From assembly GCF_003122325.1 (NCBI RefSeq), contig NZ_QFBC01000007.1, positions 62,001 through 126,000 on the forward strand: 64,000 nucleotides of DNA. Direction: 5' to 3'. This DNA is from Rhizobium album (GTDB taxonomy: Bacteria; Pseudomonadota; Alphaproteobacteria; Rhizobiales; Rhizobiaceae). Positions within the stretch are counted from its first letter, which is position 1; each line of letters starts with the position of its first letter. Of the stretch, positions 27,033 through 36,630 are shown in pieces. Below the pieces are notes generated by a model. The model was not told the origin of the DNA. It worked only from the letters and a program-made list of their open reading frames with translations, and did no database searches. The position numbers and the translations under genes are program-made.

Positions 27033-28589
27033 TCATTCCGCCGCCTCCACCACCGGTGCCGGCGAAAAGTCCTCCGGGAAATGCGTCATGGCGCTGAGGA
27101 CCGGATAGGGCGTGAACCCGCCGAGCGCACAGAGCGAGCCGAATTTCATCGTGTTGCAGAGGTCGGCCAGCAGCACGCGGTTCTTCTCCGGCTCGATGCC
27201 GCGGGCGATCCTGTCGGCGGTCTCGACGCCGCGCGTCGAGCCGATGCGACAGGGCGTACACTTGCCGCAGCTTTCGATGGCGCAGAATTCCATGGCGAAA
27301 CGGGCCTGCTTCAGCATGTCGACCGTATCATCGAAGACGACGATGCCGGCATGGCCGATCAGGCCGTCCTTGGCGGCGAAGGATTCGTAGTCGAACGGCG
27401 TATCGAACAAAGCGCGCGGGAAATAGGCGCCCAGCGGGCCGCCCACCTGCACCGCCTTCACCGGCCTGCCGCTTGCCGTGCCGCCGCCGATGTCATCGAT
27501 GATTTCACCCAGCGACAGGCCGAAGGCGGTTTCGAACAATCCGCCATGCCTGACATTGCCGGCGATCTGGATCGGGATGGTGCCGCGCGACCGGCCCATG
27601 CCGAAATCGCGGTAGAAGGCGGCCCCCCGGTCAAGGATGATCGGCACCGAGGCCAGCGACATGACGTTGTTGACCACCGTCGGCCGGCCCAGAAAACCCT
27701 GCAGCGCCGGCAGCGGCGGCTTGGCGCGCACGATGCCGCGCTTGCCTTCCAGGCTGTTCAGAAGCGAGGTTTCTTCACCGCAGACATAAGCGCCGGCACC
27801 GCTTCTCACTTCGAGATCGAAAGCATATCTGGAACCGAGCACCGACACGCCGAGGATGCCGGCATGCCGGGCGATATCGATCGCTTCCTGCATGGTGGCA
27901 ATGGCATGCGGATATTCCGAACGCGTATAGATGTAGCCCTTGGTGGCGCCGGTGGCGATGCCGGCGATCGCCATGCCTTCAATCAGCACGAAGGGATCGC
28001 CTTCCATGATCATGCGGTCGGCGAAGGTACCGCTGTCGCCTTCATCGGCGTTGCAGACGATGTATTTCTTGTCGCCAGGGGCGTCAGCCACGGTCTTCCA
28101 TTTGATGCCGGTCGGAAAACCGGCGCCGCCGCGGCCGCGCAGGCCGCTGTCGGTCACTTCCTTGACGATGTCGGCCGGCGCCATGGCGATCGCCTTTTCC
28201 AGGCCGGTAAGGCCGGCATATTGGCGATAATCTTCCAGCGACAACGGATCGGTGACGCCGCAACGCGCAAAGGTCAATCGCGTCTGCTGGCGCAGGAACG
28301 GGATATCCTTGGTCGGGCCGAGATGCAGCGGATGCGTTCCGCCCGTCAGGAAACCGGCCTCGAACAGGCTCTCGACATCCCTGGCCTGCACCGGACCGTA
28401 AGCGATGCGACCGTGCTGCGTGCGCACCTCGACCAGCGGCTCCAGCCAGAACATGCCATGCGATCCGTTGCGCACGACCCTGGCATCGAGCCCGCGCCTG
28501 GCGATCTCGGCCGTGATCGCCTTGGCGACCTTCTCGGCGCCAAGCGCAAGCGATGCGGCATCACGGGGAACGAAGATGGTTACGGTCAT
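27033..28589 (-). CDS. fdsB: NAD-dependent formate dehydrogenase beta subunit (FMN, NADH site)
   Basis: A 518-residue NuoF-like subunit that reduces NAD+. An N-terminal thioredoxin-like segment (about 1-95) precedes the NADH/FMN domain with GRGGAGFPTGIKW and CNADEGDSGTFADR (FMN). The C-terminal [4Fe-4S] motif is ESCGKCTPCRIG. In NuoEF-type enzymes the thioredoxin-like part and FMN domain cooperate with FdsG in electron transfer to NAD+. It overlaps fdsG by 4 bp (ATGA), so the two are translationally coupled. Confidence 0.94.
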   Translation of the reverse strand: MTVTIFVPRDAASLALGAEKVAKAITAEIARRGLDARVVRNGSHGMFWLEPLVEVRTQHGRIAYGPVQARDVESLFEAGFLTGGTHPLHLGPTKDIPFLRQQTRLTFARCGVTDPLSLEDYRQYAGLTGLEKAIAMAPADIVKEVTDSGLRGRGGAGFPTGIKWKTVADAPGDKKYIVCNADEGDSGTFADRMIMEGDPFVLIEGMAIAGIATGATKGYIYTRSEYPHAIATMQEAIDIARHAGILGVSVLGSRYAFDLEVRSGAGAYVCGEETSLLNSLEGKRGIVRAKPPLPALQGFLGRPTVVNNVMSLASVPIILDRGAAFYRDFGMGRSRGTIPIQIAGNVRHGGLFETAFGLSLGEIIDDIGGGTASGRPVKAVQVGGPLGAYFPRALFDTPFDYESFAAKDGLIGHAGIVVFDDTVDMLKQARFAMEFCAIESCGKCTPCRIGSTRGVETADRIARGIEPEKNRVLLADLCNTMKFGSLCALGGFTPYPVLSAMTHFPEDFSPAPVVEAAE

Positions 28590-29065
28590 CGGCGTGCCTC
28601 CGCCACCAGTTCGCGAACTGAGGCATCGTCCAGGCGGCCATGCAGCTCACCATCGAACATGGCGGCCGGCGCGCAGGCACAAAGCCCGAGACAGAAGATC
28701 GGCTCCAGCGTCACGGCGCCGTCGAGTGTCGTCTGGTGGAAATCGATGCCGAGCAGCGCCTTGACACGCTCGGCCAGACGGTCTCCGCCCATCGACTGAC
28801 AGGCCTCGGCGCGACAGAGCTTCAGAACGTGCCGGCCGGTCGGATGGTCGCGGTAATCATGATAGAAGGTGACGACCCCGTGCACTTCGGCGCGGGAAAG
28901 ATTGAGTTCGCGCGCCAACACCGGCAGGCTCTCCTGCGGCACGAAACCGAACTCGGCCTGGATTTCGTGCAGGATCGGCAAAAGCGGACCTTCCAGCGCC
29001 TTCAATTCGCCGACAATCGCCAGCGTGCGTTTTTCCACATCGCCACCGGCCACATGAACGTTCAT
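28586..29065 (-). CDS. fdsG: NAD-dependent formate dehydrogenase gamma subunit ([2Fe-2S])
   Basis: A 159-residue NuoE-like subunit carrying one [2Fe-2S] cluster bound by CRAEACQSMGG and CLGLCACAP in a thioredoxin-like fold. It forms the NADH-oxidoreductase module with FdsB. The start at 29065 was chosen because GGGAGGAG precedes it and MNVHVAGGD gives normal length; further upstream starts lack support. It is first structural gene of the fds operon, 188 bp downstream of the LysR gene and preceded by a perfect palindrome. Confidence 0.93.
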   Translation of the reverse strand: MNVHVAGGDVEKRTLAIVGELKALEGPLLPILHEIQAEFGFVPQESLPVLARELNLSRAEVHGVVTFYHDYRDHPTGRHVLKLCRAEACQSMGGDRLAERVKALLGIDFHQTTLDGAVTLEPIFCLGLCACAPAAMFDGELHGRLDDASVRELVAEARR

Positions 29066-29230
29066 GCCTGAACTCCTCCCGAAGACACACATACCTCCCG
29101 CCGACATGCGGCAGAAACGCACGAGCCTGTAATGCTTGAAATTGCGGCAAGGACCGGAACCCTGTCGGCCCCCGCTCGATCATCCGCAAAGTGTCTCAGG
29201 GAATAAAAAGACGGTCAATAAGGCAGTTCC

Positions 29231-29261
29231 GTCGATTGATAGAAATTTTCTATCAATCGAC
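29231..29261 (-). promoter_or_regulatory. 31-bp palindrome, probable LysR-type operator of fds operon
   Basis: GTCGATTGATAGAAA and its exact complement TTTCTATCAATCGAC flank a single central base. The core reads ATAG-N7-CTAT, the half-site spacing known for OxyR-class LysR regulators. It lies between the LysR gene (overlapping its stop codon) and fdsG. No T-run follows on either strand, so a terminator is unlikely; an operator for the fds operon is the simplest reading. Confidence 0.6.
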
Positions 29262-30146
29262 ACCCTTTTCTGCAAGATTTCGAGCCTCGTGAAGCAGGGC
29301 GGAGACGAGCGGCGTGAAGGGTTCGCGGTGCGTGGCGACCAGGCCGATGCTATGATGTGGCTCCGGTTCGACCAAGGAAACTATACTAATTTCCTCAGGA
29401 AAGCCGAAGGATTTGGCGACATTTCGCGGCATTATGCTGCACCAGCGTCCCGTTCGCACATGCGAAATGATCACGATCATCGAGTTGGATTCGAGCGTCG
29501 GCTTCACATCCACGCCGGCTTCAGCGAAATGACGGTTGATGATGCGGCGGTTTTGCATGTCCGCAGTCAATAGGCAAAGCCGAAGATCGCCGGCCTGCTT
29601 CCAGGTGACTTCCGCCTGATCGGCAAACGGCCCCCCCTTCGAGGTGATCAGGCAATACCGCTCGGCATAAAGCGGCACGCTGGTGACGCGGCCGAGCGGT
29701 TCGTTTTCGAGATAGGTGAGGCCCGCGTCGATCTCGAGGTTTTCGAGCAGGCTGAGGATCTGCAGCGAATTGGTGGAGAAGACCGAGAAGGTGACGTCGG
29801 GATGCTTTTCCTGGAACGGCGCCGTCAGGCGGGGCACCATGGAGAGCGTCGTCGGAATGGCAGCCAGTCTTATATGTCCTGAAAGACCCTTGCGCGCCGT
29901 GCGCATTTCCTCACGCATGGTGCGGGCGTCGCCGACGATGCGGCGGGCCCATTCCAGCACGCGCTGGCCCTCCGGCGTCAGTCCCTGAAACCGCGAGCCG
30001 CGAATGACCAGCATGACACCCAGCTGTTCCTCAAGCTGGCGGATTGCCGCCGACAGCGTCGGCTGGGAAATGCCCAGTTCCTCGGCCGCCCGGGCGAAAT
30101 GCCGTTCCCGGGCAAGCGCGATGAAATATTCCAGCTTGTCGATCAT
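29253..30146 (-). CDS. LysR-family regulator, probable regulator of the fds operon
   Basis: A 297-residue LysR-type regulator. The N-terminal winged HTH (about 1-60: FARAAEELGISQPTLSAAIRQLEEQLG) is canonical, followed by a linker helix and a periplasmic-binding-protein-like effector domain (about 90-290). It is encoded immediately upstream of, and in the same direction as, fdsG, so it most likely controls formate dehydrogenase, perhaps in response to formate. LysR genes occupy this position in many fds operons. The start at 30146 has GGAAAAG upstream. The effector is not predictable. Confidence 0.85.
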   Translation of the reverse strand: MIDKLEYFIALARERHFARAAEELGISQPTLSAAIRQLEEQLGVMLVIRGSRFQGLTPEGQRVLEWARRIVGDARTMREEMRTARKGLSGHIRLAAIPTTLSMVPRLTAPFQEKHPDVTFSVFSTNSLQILSLLENLEIDAGLTYLENEPLGRVTSVPLYAERYCLITSKGGPFADQAEVTWKQAGDLRLCLLTADMQNRRIINRHFAEAGVDVKPTLESNSMIVIISHVRTGRWCSIMPRNVAKSFGFPEEISIVSLVEPEPHHSIGLVATHREPFTPLVSALLHEARNLAEKGVD

Positions 30147-30202
30147 TTCTTTTCCACATGGCCCCGCAACCGCTCACGGGACATTCCCGATGGCCGCTGG
30201 TT

Positions 30203-30973
30203 TCAGCAGATCAGCTGGCCGCCGTTGATCTCGATCACCTGTCCGGTGATGTAACCGGACAGGCTGCCGGCGGCGAGGAACAGATAGGCCGGGGCACAAT
30301 CCTCCGGCGTTCCGAGGCGTTGCAGCGGGATCGTCTTGCGGGTCGCCTCCAGCTTTTCGGCCGAGGAATAGCGTTCATGGAAATCCGTGGCGATGGTGCC
30401 GGGGGAAACGCAGTTGACGCGGATGCCTGAGGGCGCCAGTTCCCGCGCCAGCGCCTTCGAATAGGTGGAAACGAAGGCTTTCGAGGCCGAATAGATGGCC
30501 GAACCGGGACTGCCGCCGGTGAGCGCGGAGATCGACACGGTATTGACGATCGCGGCATCGCCCGTCTTTTTCATCATCGGCAGGAGATCGCGCGTCAGCC
30601 CGACGACGGAGTTCTGGTTGAGCTGCACCACCGTTTCGTACTGGTCGTCGGTCAGTTCGTCGGCCGGAAAACGGCCCACCATCGTCCCGGCATTGTTGAC
30701 CAGCACATGCACGGCATCGAACCGGTCCTGCACCGCGGAGGCGAACTGCCTCACACCCTCTTCCACGAGAAAATCGGCCGCCACCAGAAAGGCGCGGCGC
30801 TCGGCCTGGGCTTCCAGCAGGAAATCGGGCAGCGCCCCGCCCGGCGTGCGACCGACATGGACGAGCACATGCGCACCGCAGTCGAGAAACAGGCGCGCCA
30901 CTTCAAGCCCGATGCCGCGACCGGCGCCGGTGACCACGACGTTGCGGCCTTCAAACAGTTTTGGGTGAAACAT
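30203..30973 (-). CDS. Short-chain dehydrogenase/reductase
   Basis: A 256-residue classical SDR. It has the NAD(P) motif TGAGRGIG (about 14-21), NNAGTMVG, the catalytic Ser in TVSISALTGG and the catalytic YSASK motif. The C-terminal YITGQVIEINGGQ is typical of SDRs. A strong ribosome site (AAGGAGGAG) fixes the start at 30973. It is divergent from glpR and shares its promoter region, and ends 56 bp before the LysR gene. The substrate is unknown; a link to polyol metabolism is possible only from the neighbourhood. Confidence 0.85.
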   Translation of the reverse strand: MFHPKLFEGRNVVVTGAGRGIGLEVARLFLDCGAHVLVHVGRTPGGALPDFLLEAQAERRAFLVAADFLVEEGVRQFASAVQDRFDAVHVLVNNAGTMVGRFPADELTDDQYETVVQLNQNSVVGLTRDLLPMMKKTGDAAIVNTVSISALTGGSPGSAIYSASKAFVSTYSKALARELAPSGIRVNCVSPGTIATDFHERYSSAEKLEATRKTIPLQRLGTPEDCAPAYLFLAAGSLSGYITGQVIEINGGQLIC

Positions 30974-31101
30974 GGTCTCCTCCTTGTCTTCTCCTAGATT
31001 GCCCGGCATCGTGCCGCCCGGCAATATGAATGTCGCGAGATTGCGCTATTTTCGCTTTGTCCTATTATGAAGAAAAACGAAAATGCAGGAGGGGAGGAGC
31101 G
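30974..31101. promoter_or_regulatory. Shared SDR/glpR promoter region with TTTTCG-type motifs
   Basis: The region holds TTTTCGCTTT (31049-31058) and an inverted-sense AAAAACGAAAAT (31073-31084), matching the TTTTCG words upstream of glpD. TTGCGC (31041-31046) and TATTAT (31063-31068), 16 bp apart, could be the glpR promoter. I infer GlpR autoregulation and perhaps control of the divergent SDR gene. Confidence 0.4.
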
Positions 31102-31881
31102 ATGTTTCTGACGGGACGCCAGTCGGAGATTCTGGATATCGCCAAACTCGAGGGCCGGGTGCTGGTGGAGGAACTGGCCGTGCGGTTTTCGGTAACGCCG
31201 CAGACCATCCGCAAGGACCTCAACGATCTCTGCGAAGGCCGCGCGCTGACCCGCGTTCACGGCGGCGCCATTTTCCCGAGCGGCACGGAAAACGTCAAAT
31301 ACGAAGCCCGCCGCTCGATCGCGGCCCCCGAAAAGCAGGCGATCGGGCGGGCGGCAGCCGCCCTCATTCCCAACAATACCTCGCTGTTCATCAATATCGG
31401 AACGACGACGGAAGCGGTCGGAGAAGCGCTGCTCGATCATCACGAGCTGATGATCATCACCAATAATATCAATGTCGCCAATCGCTTGCGCATATTTCCC
31501 TCGATAGAGGTGGTGATTGCCGGCGGCGTCGTGCGTGGCTCGGACGGCGGCATCGTCGGCGAGGCGGCGGTGGATTTCATCCGGCAGTTCAAGGTGGACT
31601 TTGCCGTCATCGGCGCCTCGGCCATCGACCATGACGGCGCGCTTCTCGACTATGATTTCCGGGAAGTGAAGGTGGCCCAGGCTATCATCGCCAATGCCCG
31701 CAACGTCATCCTCGTCTCCGATTCGACGAAGTTCGACCGCAACGCGCCGGTGCGCATCGGCCACCTCTCCCAGGTCAACACCTTCATCACCGACCGGTGT
31801 CCGATCGCATCCATCCATTCGATCTGCGCCGAACACGACGTGCAGTTGATCGAAACCGAGAGACATATCGCTTCAGAATAA
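31102..31881 (+). CDS. glpR: DeoR-family glycerol-3-phosphate regulon repressor
   Basis: A 259-residue DeoR-type repressor. It has the N-terminal HTH (TGRQSEILDIAKLEGRV, VTPQTIRKDLNDL) ending in the family HGGA motif, and a C-terminal sugar-phosphate sensor domain with NIGTTTEAV and the GG-rich loop GGVVRGSDGGIVG. In rhizobia GlpR represses the glp transport genes and responds to glycerol 3-phosphate. GGGGAGGAGC upstream fixes the ATG at 31102. glpD follows 112 bp downstream in the same direction with its own promoter-like sequence. Confidence 0.88.
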   Translation: MFLTGRQSEILDIAKLEGRVLVEELAVRFSVTPQTIRKDLNDLCEGRALTRVHGGAIFPSGTENVKYEARRSIAAPEKQAIGRAAAALIPNNTSLFINIGTTTEAVGEALLDHHELMIITNNINVANRLRIFPSIEVVIAGGVVRGSDGGIVGEAAVDFIRQFKVDFAVIGASAIDHDGALLDYDFREVKVAQAIIANARNVILVSDSTKFDRNAPVRIGHLSQVNTFITDRCPIASIHSICAEHDVQLIETERHIASE

Positions 31882-31993
31882 TTTTCGATTCTCTTTCATT
31901 CGTTTGACATTCGTATTGTTTTCGTTTTAACTGATTTCACTTTCGCAAATGCGTAAATTTGTGCAGTGCGAAATGGAGTGGGGGGAGACGGAA
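31882..31993 (+). promoter_or_regulatory. glpD promoter region with repeated TTTTCG words
   Basis: TTGACA (31904-31909) is followed after 17 bp by TTAACT (31927-31932), a fair sigma-70-like promoter. ATTTTCGATT (31881-31890), TTTCATTCG (31894-31902), ACATTCGTATT (31907-31917) and GTTTTCGTTTT (31918-31928) surround it. These repeated TTCG words are likely GlpR sites because similar words precede glpR. Confidence 0.45.
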
Positions 31994-33514
31994 TTGTCCG
32001 AAGAAGCGGTGTACGATCTGTTCGTCATCGGTGGCGGCATCAACGGCTGCGGCATTGCCCGCGATGCCGTCGGCCGTGGTTATTCGGTCGCACTGGCCGA
32101 AATGAAGGATTTTGCGTCGGGCACCTCTTCTGCCGCCACCAAGCTGATCCATGGCGGATTGCGTTATCTCGAACATTACGAATTCCGGCTGGTGCGCGAG
32201 GCGCTGATGGAGCGCGAGATCTTGTGGGTCATGGCGCCGCACATCATCTGGCCGATGCGGTTCGTTCTGCCGTTCCACAAGGGCGGCATCCGTCCGGCCT
32301 GGCTCATTCGCCTCGGCCTGTTTCTGTACGATCATCTCGGCGGCCGCAAGCTGTTGCCGGCGACGCGGTCGCTCGACATGCGCCGCGATCCGGCCGGCAA
32401 GCCGCTGAAGCCGCTGTTCACCCGCGCCTTCGAATATTCCGACGGCTGGGTCGACGATGCCCGCATGGTGGTGCTCAACGCCCGCGATGCCGCGGACCGG
32501 GGCGCGACGATCCTCAACCGCAGCAAGGTCACCTCGGCCCGCCGCGAACAGGGCGCCTGGACGATCGAGGTCAAGGATACCGAAAGCGGTGCGATACGGC
32601 AGGTCCGCGCCCGCATGCTGGTCAATGCCGCCGGTCCCTGGGTGGACCAGGTGCTTGCCGGCGCCGTCGGCAAGAACAATGTCCACAATGTCCGGCTGGT
32701 GCAGGGCAGCCACATCGTCGTGCGCCGCAAGTTCGACGATCCGCGCGCCTATTTTTTCCAGAATCCCGACAACCGCATCATCTTCGCCATTCCCTACGAG
32801 AATGATTTCACCCTGATCGGCACGACGGACCGCGACTACACCGACGATCCGCGCAACGTGAAGATCTCGGAGGAAGAGACGACCTATCTCTGCCGTGCCG
32901 CCAGCGAATATTTTGCCGAGCCGGTGCGGCCGGAGGATATCGTCTGGAGCTATTCCGGCGTTCGCCCGCTCTTCGATGACGGCGCTTCCAAGGCGCAGGA
33001 GGCAACGCGCGACTACGTGCTGAAGGTCGAGGGCGGTTCGGGCGAAGCGCCGCTGCTCAACGTTTTCGGCGGCAAGCTCACCACCTATCGCCGGCTGGCG
33101 GAACATGCCCTGGAAAAGATCGGCGAGACGATCGGCGCCAAGGGTCCGGCCTGGACGGCAAAGTCATCCCTGCCCGGCGGCGATTTTGCAGCGACGGGAT
33201 ACGAGGTGGAAGTGCGCAAGCTTTCGTCTGCCTATACCTTCCTGGCGGAAAAGCATGCCCGCCGGCTGGTTCGCCTATACGGCACCAAGGCTTCGGCGCT
33301 GCTCGGCAATGCCAAAACTGCTGCCGATCTCGGCCGGCATTTCGGCAGCGATCTCTATGAATGCGAAGTGCGCTGGCTGATGGAAAAAGAGTGGGCGCGG
33401 CACGCCGAAGACGTGTTGTGGCGCCGCACCAAGCGCGGACTGTACCTGTCGCCCGAGGAAGCGGCAGCTTTGGAGAATTACATGACGACATCGACCGCAT
33501 CGTCTGCGGCCTGA
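31994..33514 (+). CDS. glpD: Aerobic glycerol-3-phosphate dehydrogenase
   Basis: Oxidises sn-glycerol 3-phosphate to dihydroxyacetone phosphate at the cytoplasmic membrane and passes electrons to quinone. The 506-residue flavoprotein has the FAD motif VIGGGINGCGIARDA at its start, the family motifs SSAATKLIHGGLRYLE and GTTDRDY, and GGKLTTYRRLAEHAL. The TTG at 31994 was preferred: GGGGGAGA lies 6 bp before it and MSEEAVYDLF is the family N-terminus; in-frame ATGs at 31949 and 31973 have weaker context. It heads the glpD-glpSTPQUV operon. No glycerol kinase gene (glpK) is present in this window. Confidence 0.95.
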   Translation: MSEEAVYDLFVIGGGINGCGIARDAVGRGYSVALAEMKDFASGTSSAATKLIHGGLRYLEHYEFRLVREALMEREILWVMAPHIIWPMRFVLPFHKGGIRPAWLIRLGLFLYDHLGGRKLLPATRSLDMRRDPAGKPLKPLFTRAFEYSDGWVDDARMVVLNARDAADRGATILNRSKVTSARREQGAWTIEVKDTESGAIRQVRARMLVNAAGPWVDQVLAGAVGKNNVHNVRLVQGSHIVVRRKFDDPRAYFFQNPDNRIIFAIPYENDFTLIGTTDRDYTDDPRNVKISEEETTYLCRAASEYFAEPVRPEDIVWSYSGVRPLFDDGASKAQEATRDYVLKVEGGSGEAPLLNVFGGKLTTYRRLAEHALEKIGETIGAKGPAWTAKSSLPGGDFAATGYEVEVRKLSSAYTFLAEKHARRLVRLYGTKASALLGNAKTAADLGRHFGSDLYECEVRWLMEKEWARHAEDVLWRRTKRGLYLSPEEAAALENYMTTSTASSAA

Positions 33515-33577
33515 CCGGTTTCGGTCGGCCCGTCAGTCGGAATATCGTCAAAGGTTTGGAGGAGGCCTGAGGAGCTC

Positions 33578-34663
33578 ATGCTCGAATTGCGCAATGTGTC
33601 GAAGACGGTCGGCGGTGAATATCACATTCACCCGAGCGATCTCGTTCTCGAACGGGGAACGCTGAACGTTCTGCTGGGGCCGACCCTGTCCGGCAAGACG
33701 TCGCTGATGCGGCTGATGGCGGGGCTGGACAAGCCGACCGGCGGCTCCATCCATTTCGACGGCAAGGATGTCACCGGCGTGCGCGTGCAGGACCGCAACG
33801 TCGCCATGGTCTATCAGCAGTTCATCAATTATCCGGCCCTGACGGTCTATGAAAACATCGCTTCGCCGATGCGGATCTCGGGCAAGGATACGGCAACCAT
33901 CGACCGCGAGGTGCGCAAGGCGGCGGAACTGCTGCGGCTGACGCCCTATCTCGACCGCACGCCGCTCAGCCTCTCCGGCGGCCAGCAGCAACGTACGGCG
34001 CTGGCGCGCGCCATCGTCAAGAATGCCAGCCTGGTGCTGCTCGACGAGCCGCTCGCCAACCTCGACTACAAGCTGCGCGAGGAACTGCGCGAAGAGCTGC
34101 CGCGCATCTTCGCAGCCTCCGGCGCCATCTTCGTCTACGCCACCACGGAGCCTTCCGAAGCCCTGCTGCTCGGCGGCAACACGGCGACGCTGAGCCAGGG
34201 CCGCATCACCCAGTTCGGCCGGACGATCGACGTCTACCGCCGTCCGTCCGATCTCGTCACCGCCCGGACCTTTGCCGATCCGCCGCTGAACATCATCGAA
34301 GTCGTCAAGGCGAACGGCCATTTTCTCAAGCACGATACCGAAGCCTTTGCCGTTCCCGCCCATCTGGCCGCTATCGCCGACGGGCCGGTGACCATCGCCT
34401 TCCACCCGCATCATCTCGCGCTTACCCCGGCAGGGCAGGACGGCGATGCGCGGCTCAGCGTCCGCACGCTGGTTTCGGAAATCACCGGTTCGGAAAGTTT
34501 CGTGCATGTCGATTTCGCCGGCGCGCGCTGGGTGATGCTGGAACACGGCATCCACGACATCGAGCCCGACAAACCGATCGACGTTTATCTCGACACGCGC
34601 CACCTGATGGCTTTTGCCGGCGATGGCCAGGCAATCGCCGCCGCACCGGCCAGGGCGGCGTGA
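33578..34663 (+). CDS. glpS: Glycerol ABC transporter ATPase GlpS
   Basis: A 361-residue nucleotide-binding subunit. Walker A is GPTLSGKT (34-41), the signature is a canonical LSGGQ (132-136) and Walker B LVLLDE (152-157). The switch-histidine position is lost: the usual THD is replaced by YATTEPSEA (187-195). A C-terminal TOBE-like region follows. The partner GlpT shows the reverse pattern, so the two should form one good and one degenerate ATP site. It belongs to the rhizobial glycerol importer GlpSTPQUV. The ATG at 33578 follows GAGGAG. Confidence 0.88.
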   Translation: MLELRNVSKTVGGEYHIHPSDLVLERGTLNVLLGPTLSGKTSLMRLMAGLDKPTGGSIHFDGKDVTGVRVQDRNVAMVYQQFINYPALTVYENIASPMRISGKDTATIDREVRKAAELLRLTPYLDRTPLSLSGGQQQRTALARAIVKNASLVLLDEPLANLDYKLREELREELPRIFAASGAIFVYATTEPSEALLLGGNTATLSQGRITQFGRTIDVYRRPSDLVTARTFADPPLNIIEVVKANGHFLKHDTEAFAVPAHLAAIADGPVTIAFHPHHLALTPAGQDGDARLSVRTLVSEITGSESFVHVDFAGARWVMLEHGIHDIEPDKPIDVYLDTRHLMAFAGDGQAIAAAPARAA

Positions 34664-34673
34664 GGAGAAGATC

Positions 34674-35744
34674 ATGGCACGCATCACACTCGACCATATC
34701 CGCCACGCCTACGGCCCGAAACCATCCTCGCCGCAGGACTACGCGCTGAAGGAAGTGCATCACGAATGGAACGACGGCGGCGCCTATGCGCTGCTGGGAC
34801 CGTCCGGCTGCGGCAAGACCACGCTGCTCAACATCATTTCCGGCCTGGTGACGCCATCCGAAGGCCGCATCCTGTTCGACGGCACCGACGTCACGCAACT
34901 GCCGACGGAGCGGCGCAACATCGCCCAGGTCTTCCAGTTCCCGGTCATCTACGACACCATGACCGTCTACGACAACCTGGCCTTCCCCCTGCGCAACCGC
35001 CGCGTTCCGGAAGCCGAAGTCGATCGCCGCGTCCGCGACATCCTCGAGATGATCGACCTGTCGAGCTGGGCGAACCGCAAGGCGCAGCGGCTCACCGCCG
35101 ACCAGAAGCAGAAGATTTCGCTCGGCCGCGGCCTGGTGCGCAACGACGTCAGCGCCATCCTGTTCGACGAACCGCTGACGGTCATCGACCCGCATATGAA
35201 ATGGGTGCTGCGCTCGCAGCTGAAGCGGCTGCACCGCCAGTTCGGCTTCACCATGGTCTACGTCACCCACGACCAGACGGAAGCGCTGACCTTCGCCGAC
35301 AAGGTCGTCGTCATGTATGACGGCGAGATCGTGCAGATCGGCACGCCGGCGGAGCTGTTCGAAAGGCCGAGCCATACCTTCGTCGGCTATTTCATCGGCT
35401 CGCCCGGCATGAACGTGTTGCCCGCCGCCGTCGACGGTAGCGCCGTCACCATCGGCGCCGAGACCATCCAGCTCGATTACGCCCCGAACATCGGTTCGGC
35501 CAAGAAGACCGAACTCGGCATCCGGCCGGAATTCATCCGTCTCGGACGCGACGGCATGCCGATCGAGGTCACCAAGGTCGAGGATATCGGCCGCCAGAAG
35601 ATCGTTCGCGCCCGTTTCTCCGGACATCCGGTCGCCATCGTCGTGCCGGAGGACGGCGAGATACCGGCCGACGCCCGCGTCCGTTTCGATCCGTCCGCCA
35701 TCAGCATCTACGCCGACAGCTGGCGTGTCGGTCGGGAGGCCTGA
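34674..35744 (+). CDS. glpT: Glycerol ABC transporter ATPase GlpT (degenerate signature)
   Basis: A 356-residue nucleotide-binding subunit with a perfect Walker A GPSGCGKT (42-49), Walker B ILFDEP (162-167) and switch histidine (H199 in YVTHDQTEA). The ABC signature is degenerate: LTADQKQ (140-146) in place of LSGGQQ. The D-loop is also altered (LTVIDPHMKW). Its catalytic side should therefore pair with the intact LSGGQ of GlpS. The ATG at 34674 has GAGGAGAAG upstream, 10 bp after glpS. Note that this glpT is an ABC ATPase and is unrelated to the E. coli glycerol-3-phosphate antiporter of the same name. Confidence 0.88.
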   Translation: MARITLDHIRHAYGPKPSSPQDYALKEVHHEWNDGGAYALLGPSGCGKTTLLNIISGLVTPSEGRILFDGTDVTQLPTERRNIAQVFQFPVIYDTMTVYDNLAFPLRNRRVPEAEVDRRVRDILEMIDLSSWANRKAQRLTADQKQKISLGRGLVRNDVSAILFDEPLTVIDPHMKWVLRSQLKRLHRQFGFTMVYVTHDQTEALTFADKVVVMYDGEIVQIGTPAELFERPSHTFVGYFIGSPGMNVLPAAVDGSAVTIGAETIQLDYAPNIGSAKKTELGIRPEFIRLGRDGMPIEVTKVEDIGRQKIVRARFSGHPVAIVVPEDGEIPADARVRFDPSAISIYADSWRVGREA

Positions 35745-35748
35745 GATC

Positions 35749-36615
<867 letters not shown>

Positions 36616-36630
36616 GAAAGGAGACCGACC

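Noticed and set aside
24093-29065. Fragment of respiratory complex I (nuoEFG)
   Set aside because: fdsGB resemble NuoEF, but the large subunit carries the Mo-bis-MGD domain, and fdhD and fdsD follow. It is formate dehydrogenase.
29231-29261. Palindrome as a terminator of the LysR gene
   Set aside because: No T-run follows on either strand, and it overlaps the LysR stop codon. An operator is more likely.
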